A model generated the notes under the pieces. That model made no database searches. It saw only the letters and a program-made list of their open reading frames with translations, and had not been told where the DNA came from. Shown piece after piece: positions 34,781 through 39,666 of a stretch of DNA of 39,666 nucleotides (its first letter is position 1; each line of letters opens with the position of its first letter). Location of the stretch: NCBI GenBank assembly GCA_021820445.1, contig JAKADN010000010.1:1-39666 (forward strand), in the 5' to 3' direction. Made by a program: the position numbers and the translations under genes. This DNA comes from Nitrospirota bacterium (GTDB lineage Bacteria; Nitrospirota; Leptospirillia; Leptospirillales; Leptospirillaceae).

Positions 34781-36056
34781 CAATCGCACGGAAGCCTTTG
34801 ACATCGTGATCTCGGGAGCGGGAATCGGAGCCTTGACCCTGGCCAACTATCTCGCCCCCCTGGGATTCAGGATCCTCATTCTCGATCGCCGTCCCGCATT
34901 CGATCCGGTCCACCGGGGGGAACTCGTCCAGCCGCTGGGGCTTTCGATCCTGGAGGAACTCTCACTCCTCGACGAACTTAAAAAACTCCCCCATACCGTC
35001 TACCGGAGCTTCGATTTCCTCGATGAGGGGGGGCGACTCCTCATGAAGTCCTCCTACGAAGCGGGCCCAAGCCCCTTTCACTACGCCCTGGCCATCGAGC
35101 CTCACCTGATGGATCATCTTCTCGCAAAAAATCTTTCCTCCCACGCCCATGTCGTCATCCGCCACGAGTCGGACTTCAGGGGCTTCTCCGTCGACTCGTC
35201 CGGGGTAACGGCCACCTACGAACGGGGCGGGGAAACCTGGACTGTCCTCGCCCGGATCCTCGTCGGAGACGACGGTCGCCACTCCCGGGTCCGCGAAATC
35301 GCGAAGATTCCCGGAACCGCCGCTCCCTACCGGGACTCCTACCTCGGAGGCTCCCTGCTCCTTCCGGAAGATCTCGCGAGCCTCCCTCCCGCCATTGCCG
35401 ATACTTCCGGGCGATATTTCCTGGGTCCCCGCTCGATCTTCTTTTTCTTTTCGGTCTCGGACCGCCGACGATTCTTTCTCGTTCTTCTTCCCAACAGGGA
35501 CCGGGAAAAATTCTTCGCGGGGGGCACCGCGCACGTTCTCGGCCGTCTCGACCGCCAGATTCCGGGCTTTGCCGAAATGGCCACCAGGAACGGCCTCGAC
35601 GACCCCGGCCGATTCATGGAGCTGCCGGTGTGGAAGGTCGATCTCGAGCGCTGGTGCGACGACGGCATTGTGCTGATGGGAGACGCCGCACACGCCATGA
35701 ACCCCCATGTGGCCCAGGGACGCAACCAGGCGATGGAGGATGCCCGGGTCCTCGCCCCGGTCCTTTCAAAGGCCCTTCTTTCGGCTCCCCTCGTCCGCCG
35801 GGAATCCCTTCTCCCGTACGAAAAGGCGAGAATTCCCGTGACTCGGGCCCTCCACCGGCTGGCCGACGAGATGACCCATGTCTGGAACTCGGGGAATCCG
35901 TTCGTCGTCCGCCTCCGGGAAGCCGCCTTTCGGGGAATCGGCCGGATGCCCGCCCTGGAGAATAAGATCGTGACGACCATCGGCGGAACACGGATCGTCC
36001 CCCTCACTCCCTGGGACAAGCTCCGGGCCCTTTTCGCCGGCCTTCTCCCGGGATAG
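34770..36056 (+). CDS. FAD-dependent monooxygenase (UbiH/PHBH-like)
   Basis: 428 residues. An N-terminal FAD fold GAGIGALTLANYL (near 16-28) is followed by LDRRP, the internal VGDDGRHSRVRE (DG motif near 165-175), and GDAAHAMNPHVAQGRNQAMEDA near 305-326, the FAD-ribityl motif. Together these mark the group A flavin monooxygenases that hydroxylate aromatic or polyprenyl substrates. No membrane helix is seen. The substrate cannot be told; a quinone ring or polyprenoid is plausible. It overlaps the lipoprotein gene by 11 bases. Confidence 0.85.
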   Translation: MTVDNRTEAFDIVISGAGIGALTLANYLAPLGFRILILDRRPAFDPVHRGELVQPLGLSILEELSLLDELKKLPHTVYRSFDFLDEGGRLLMKSSYEAGPSPFHYALAIEPHLMDHLLAKNLSSHAHVVIRHESDFRGFSVDSSGVTATYERGGETWTVLARILVGDDGRHSRVREIAKIPGTAAPYRDSYLGGSLLLPEDLASLPPAIADTSGRYFLGPRSIFFFFSVSDRRRFFLVLLPNRDREKFFAGGTAHVLGRLDRQIPGFAEMATRNGLDDPGRFMELPVWKVDLERWCDDGIVLMGDAAHAMNPHVAQGRNQAMEDARVLAPVLSKALLSAPLVRRESLLPYEKARIPVTRALHRLADEMTHVWNSGNPFVVRLREAAFRGIGRMPALENKIVTTIGGTRIVPLTPWDKLRALFAGLLPG

Positions 36057-36075
36057 ACCGCACCAACGGTCCATT

Positions 36076-36105
36076 TTGCTATTTTCACGCGTTTGAAGGT
36101 ATCCT
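36076..36105 (+). promoter_or_regulatory. Candidate promoter of the ClC/DUF4010 unit
   Basis: TTGCTA (36076-36081), 18 bases, TATCCT (36100-36105). This is a moderate match. Transcription from about 36112 would favour the GTG at 36182 as the ClC start rather than the GTG at 36107. Confidence 0.35.
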
Positions 36106-36181
36106 TGTGTCATGGACGCCTGCGCCGATCCGGGGGGAGCTTGCCGGAACAGATCGACATCACAGCGGACGGACTTCACAC

Positions 36182-37897
36182 GTGCAGATTAGACGCCGCA
36201 TCAAGCTTCAGACACGGCTTATCCTCGGCACAATCGGCCGTCTGAACACCTTCTGGCGGACCATCTTTCTCTCGGTCCTGATCGGTTCCGTCACCGGTTT
36301 TTTCGTCTATCTGATCGAACGGGTCGTCTATCGTCTCCTCTTCCTGACCCTGTACAACACCGCCTTCAAGAACCACCTTGTCGTCATCCTCATCCCCATG
36401 ATCGGGGTCCTCGTGGCCCGTTTCGTCCTCTCGACCGGGCGGGTCGACAATGCGGGGGGGACCGAGGAGATCATCAAGAGCTACCATGAGTTCCGTGGAA
36501 AGGTCCCCCTTCGGAACGCCCTCTACAAGATTCCGGCCTACATCGCGACCCTGGGCTTCGGAGGATCGGCCGGCCTCGAAGGGGCCTCGACCTATATCGG
36601 CGGGGTGGTGAGCTCCCTTGTCGACCGGACCTTCGGCTGGCTTCGCCTCCCTTACGAAGAGCAACGGGTGATGCTTCTCGCCGGGGCGGCGGCTGGGCTT
36701 TCGGCCATGTTCAAGGCCCCCTTCACCGGGGCCATCTTCGTCCTTCAGGTTCCCTACCGTTCCGACATTGCCCCCAACGCCCTCGTTCCGACCCTGATAT
36801 CGAGCGTCAGCTCCTACATCGTCATGGTGAGCCTCGCCGGCACAGCCCCCCTCTTTTCCCTGGCCGCGAAGGCGCAGTTCCACTTCAAGGACTTCCTCTC
36901 CGTCCTGGTCATCGGACTGGTCTGCGGACTCTTGACGACTCTGTTCATCCGAATCTATCGGGCCACAAAAAAATGGTTCTCCCAGGGGAAGGGACGGCTG
37001 GGACCTCGGCCAATCCTGGCGGCGCTCGTTCTGGGGCTGACCGGATTCATCGCGACCAAGGCCTATGGGGAAGCCCTTCCCCTGGGGCCCGGCTACATTT
37101 TCATCCAGCACCTTCTCACGGGGAACACCCCCGTCGAAATGGCCGTCGTTCTTTTTTTCCTGAAGGCAGTGGCGGTGATTTTCACCTTCTCCGCCGGAGG
37201 GATCGGGGGCTCCTTCTTTCCCCTCCTTTGCCTGGGGGCCGCGACCGGAAGCGTCGTGGCCCAGGTGGCCGGACTCGAACCCTACGACTTCGGCGTGGTC
37301 ATGGGGATGTCGGCCTTCCTCGCCGCCGGATACAAGACTCCGCTCGCCGCCGTGGTCTTCATCGCCGAAGCGACACACAGCTCGGGCTACCTGATTCCGG
37401 GGCTGATCGGCACGGTGGTGAGCTATGTCGTCAGCGGCTCCACCTCCATCTCCACCCACCAGCGGGACAGGGAGGACATCCACCTCTCCAACCGATTCCA
37501 CCTTCCCGTCCGGAACGCCATGATCCGCAATGTGGTCAGCGTCTCGCCTGATATCTCCCTTCAGGAGTTCCGGGAACATTTCATCTTCCGTCATTTGCAC
37601 CGGATCTATCCGGTCACGGAAGAGGTCCCGGGCGGCCCCCATCTCGTCGGAATCTTTTCCCTCTATGACCTGGACCGTTTTCCGCCGGAGACATGGGAGA
37701 AAACGACCGTCGGAAAGGCCATGGTCACCAATGTCGTGACGGTCACGGCCGAAGAGCCGATCCTGAACGCCATCGCAAAGATGAACGAAAAGGACTTCGA
37801 GTTTCTGCCGGTCATCGACAATGAAAGGAACCGGCGCCTGGTGGGCGGAATCACCCGGACCGACGTCTTTCAGGGCGAATGGGCGAGTCTCCTGTGA
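36182..37897 (+). CDS. ClC-family chloride channel/antiporter with CBS domains
   Basis: 571 residues from the GTG at 36182. About the first 430 residues form the ClC membrane core: the gating-glutamate region GGSAGLEGAS and the FSAGGIGGSFFPLLCLG motif (GxFxP) are present. The usual GSGIP is replaced by DNAGGTEE, so ion selectivity may be changed. Two CBS domains (about 440-565: VRNAMIRNVVSVSPD and VGKAMVTNVVTVTAEE) form the cytoplasmic tail and probably sense nucleotides. A GTG at 36107 would add 25 polar residues. The next gene overlaps its end. Bacterial ClC proteins commonly help in extreme acid tolerance. Confidence 0.92.
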   Translation: MQIRRRIKLQTRLILGTIGRLNTFWRTIFLSVLIGSVTGFFVYLIERVVYRLLFLTLYNTAFKNHLVVILIPMIGVLVARFVLSTGRVDNAGGTEEIIKSYHEFRGKVPLRNALYKIPAYIATLGFGGSAGLEGASTYIGGVVSSLVDRTFGWLRLPYEEQRVMLLAGAAAGLSAMFKAPFTGAIFVLQVPYRSDIAPNALVPTLISSVSSYIVMVSLAGTAPLFSLAAKAQFHFKDFLSVLVIGLVCGLLTTLFIRIYRATKKWFSQGKGRLGPRPILAALVLGLTGFIATKAYGEALPLGPGYIFIQHLLTGNTPVEMAVVLFFLKAVAVIFTFSAGGIGGSFFPLLCLGAATGSVVAQVAGLEPYDFGVVMGMSAFLAAGYKTPLAAVVFIAEATHSSGYLIPGLIGTVVSYVVSGSTSISTHQRDREDIHLSNRFHLPVRNAMIRNVVSVSPDISLQEFREHFIFRHLHRIYPVTEEVPGGPHLVGIFSLYDLDRFPPETWEKTTVGKAMVTNVVTVTAEEPILNAIAKMNEKDFEFLPVIDNERNRRLVGGITRTDVFQGEWASLL

Positions 37898-39159
37898 CAA
37901 TCACCTCTATTCTTCCTCCCCTCTTTCTGACCTTCATCCTGACCGTTCTCTTCAGTTTCGTCATCGGCCTCGAGCTCCACAGCTACCGCCGAACCAACGA
38001 AGAGGATCTGGGTTTCGGCACGACCCGGACGCTCACCCTCTCCGGCATCGCCGGCTTCGTCTTCTCGATCCTCGATCCGTCGGGGATGCTCTATATCGCC
38101 GGTTTTCTGGCCCTTTCCGCCTTTCTCCTGGTCCACTACCGCTCCCGCCAGGAAAAGAATCCGTCCCTCATTCCTCCGATGATGGCCATCCTCACCTACG
38201 CCATGGGTCCCATCGCCCTTCGGGAACCCCTCTGGTTCATCATGGTCTATGTGGTGGTCATCCTTCTCATCCTGGGAGAAAGCCACGGCATCCGGAAATT
38301 TTCCGACGCCGTGACCGCAACCGAGGTCGTCACCCTGGCCAAGTTCCTCATCATGGCCGGCATCATTCTGCCCTTCCTGCCGGAGCGTCCGATCGGAGAG
38401 GCCATCCCCGTCACCTACACCCAGCTGTGGCTGGCGGTCGTCATGGTGTCGGGCGTCTCCTACCTCTCCTACCTGGCCCGCACCTATTTTTTCCCTCACC
38501 GGGGGATTCTTCTGACCGGGACTCTCGGCGGCCTCTACTCGAGCACCGTGGCGACCATCGTCCTGGCGAGGAAGGACCGGGACCAGTCCGACCCGCTCAC
38601 CTCCACCGCAATCATTCTTGCCTCGACCATGATGTATATCCGTATGGCCATTCTCGTCCTGGCCCTGGGACCAGGCACCGTCTCCCTTCCCCTCCTTCTG
38701 CCATACGGGGGCCTTTTCCTTCTCTCCCTGGGAGCGGCATGGGGAACCCACACCTTCAGCCGGTTCCTGAAGCCTCCCGCAGAGGCCATCCCTCCCGCCG
38801 TGAAGGCCACCCATCCTCTCGAAGTCCGGACAGCGGTCCTCTTTGCAGGAGCCTTCGTCTTCTTCGCGGCCATCACCCATCTGATTCTCGGGCGTTTCGG
38901 GGCGAATGGGCTCCCCCTCCTTTCCATCGCCGTCGGCTTCACCGACATCACCCCCTTCATCCTCTCCCTCCTCGCCGGGAACTTCCATGTCGCCAAGGGG
39001 GCTCTCGAAGGGGCGATCATCCTCGCCTCCGGAAGCAACAACCTGGTGAACGGGCTGTATGCCCTCTCCCTTGCCAGAAACCGCAACGTCCTGCCCGCCT
39101 TCCTCTGGCTCGCAACGGCCTTCCTTCTCTCTCTCCTTTACGCCCTTCTTCTTCGCTGA
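37879..39159 (+). CDS. MgtC/SapB-DUF4010 membrane protein
   Basis: 426 residues with about 12 hydrophobic helices. The first part has the MgtC-type GLELHSYRR...LGFGTTRTLTLSGIAGF pattern; the second part is DUF4010, with GGLYSSTVATIVLARK and LASGSNNLVNGLYAL. Function is not established; MgtC domains are linked to magnesium starvation and acid stress. The ATG at 37879 overlaps the ClC gene by 19 bases. A GTG at 37894, joined to the ClC stop (GTGA), is an alternative start. Confidence 0.85.
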   Translation: MGESPVTITSILPPLFLTFILTVLFSFVIGLELHSYRRTNEEDLGFGTTRTLTLSGIAGFVFSILDPSGMLYIAGFLALSAFLLVHYRSRQEKNPSLIPPMMAILTYAMGPIALREPLWFIMVYVVVILLILGESHGIRKFSDAVTATEVVTLAKFLIMAGIILPFLPERPIGEAIPVTYTQLWLAVVMVSGVSYLSYLARTYFFPHRGILLTGTLGGLYSSTVATIVLARKDRDQSDPLTSTAIILASTMMYIRMAILVLALGPGTVSLPLLLPYGGLFLLSLGAAWGTHTFSRFLKPPAEAIPPAVKATHPLEVRTAVLFAGAFVFFAAITHLILGRFGANGLPLLSIAVGFTDITPFILSLLAGNFHVAKGALEGAIILASGSNNLVNGLYALSLARNRNVLPAFLWLATAFLLSLLYALLLR

Positions 39160-39197
39160 GATCTCAGAAAGGGATTCAGAACCTTGAGTCCTCTCCA

Positions 39198-39226
39198 ACA
39201 AAAAAGGGCGCCGAAGCGCCCCCTTT
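39198..39226 (-). terminator. Terminator of the minus-strand edge gene, likely shared
   Basis: GGGCGC-CGAA-GCGCCC (39206-39221) with flanking A and T runs lies between two convergent genes. On the minus strand the stem is followed by TTTTTT, a strong intrinsic terminator. On the plus strand CCTTT follows, so it probably also ends the ClC/DUF4010 message. Confidence 0.8.
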
Positions 39227-39287
39227 GAAAAAATGAGTGGGAAGAATGTCGGATCCGTCGATTCTTGTCCACCTCCCTCGACTGGAC

Positions 39288-39666
39288 TTATGCCACGAAG
39301 GAGGCGGGCAGGGCCGGATCGAAGCCGACCTTGGAAAGAATGCCGCGCGTCCGCTCCCGGACCGTCTCCCAAAGGTCCTCCTTCGTGAGCCCCAGACTGT
39401 TCCAGCATTCTTCGAAGGGTACGGGCAGGGACTTTTCAGCCAGAAGATAGACCTCTTCAAAAATCCCGAGAACCCGGCGACGCAAATCCTCGCGCTCGAC
39501 GGGTGTGGCGCGTCCGATCAGAGCCTGCCATTCCCGGACACCAAAGGACGATTGCCGATGTTCGTCGGCGATCGGCACCCGGAGAGACTCCTTGACGAGA
39601 GGACCCGCCTGATCGGAAACTCGCTCCACGACCGCGATTCCGATCCCCTCGATCCCCAGCTGAAGG
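39288..39666 (-). CDS. Ferritin-like (diiron-type) protein, 5' end outside window
   Basis: 126 codons of the C-terminal part are visible; the frame is open to the window edge, and a GTG at 39627-39629 is probably internal. The segment GIEGIGIAVVERV, then PIADEHRQSSFGVREW, resembles helices of diiron ferritin-like oxygenase/hydroxylase proteins, which often read DEARHVAFG. Here the ligand histidine position seems to hold Gln (EHRQ instead of ExxH), so metal binding may be altered, or the register may be off. Helical, soluble, function unknown. Confidence 0.6.
   Translation of the reverse strand, partial: LQLGIEGIGIAVVERVSDQAGPLVKESLRVPIADEHRQSSFGVREWQALIGRATPVEREDLRRRVLGIFEEVYLLAEKSLPVPFEECWNSLGLTKEDLWETVRERTRGILSKVGFDPALPASFVA

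Noticed and set aside
36176-39408. Long minus-strand open frames opposite the ClC and DUF4010 genes
   Set aside because: Their products are rich in Gly, Asp, Glu and Arg without domains. The plus strand encodes membrane proteins with clear motifs.

Overview
The window is GC-rich chromosomal DNA from a Gram-negative-type bacterium. It carries outer-membrane proteins, lipoproteins and hopanoid genes. Gene content and protein style resemble an acidophilic Leptospirillum (Nitrospirota). That assignment is inference from recognition; no rRNA or marker gene in the window proves it. Genes are densely packed, mostly in operons. I see no insertion sequence, phage gene or CRISPR array.

Region 1 (1-7637, minus strand) looks like one sulfur amino-acid operon. 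Reading along transcription: a sigma70-like promoter, a SAM-II-type riboswitch, an intrinsic terminator, metK (SAM synthetase), ahcY (SAH hydrolase), a ThiS/MoaD-like sulfur carrier, a CysM-like cysteine synthase, a MoeB/ThiF-like activating enzyme, a threonine synthase-like enzyme, a second sulfur carrier, a NIL-domain protein, a second MoeB/ThiF enzyme, and a JAMM metallopeptidase cut by the window edge. The parts match those known for protein-thiocarboxylate-dependent cysteine and homocysteine synthesis. They are duplicated, and both carriers have residues after the Gly-Gly, so a peptidase would have to expose the active tail. This is the most interesting system in the window.

Region 2 (7670-12295) holds tRNA-Ala(GGC), a TMEM175/DUF1211 membrane protein, a large sensor with globin-like, GAF, EAL and CZB-like domains, and a small secreted helical protein.

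Region 3 (12373-16638) holds aroE, converging on a tetrapyrrole cluster: a CbiX-type chelatase, hemE and hemN.

Region 4 (16744-27996) is a hopanoid and isoprenoid locus on the minus strand: shc (hpnF), hpnG and an outer-membrane barrel; then hpnA, ispH, hpnJ, hpnI, a small EamA-like transporter and a CruF-like membrane hydratase. One lipoprotein gene lies between the two halves on the plus strand.

Region 5 (28202-33116, plus strand) encodes pentose-phosphate enzymes: transketolase, transaldolase and glucose-6-phosphate dehydrogenase. Region 6 (33170-39159, plus strand) encodes a large lipoprotein, an FAD monooxygenase, a ClC channel/transporter with CBS domains, and an MgtC/DUF4010 membrane protein. 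The window ends in a ferritin-like diiron-type gene on the minus strand.
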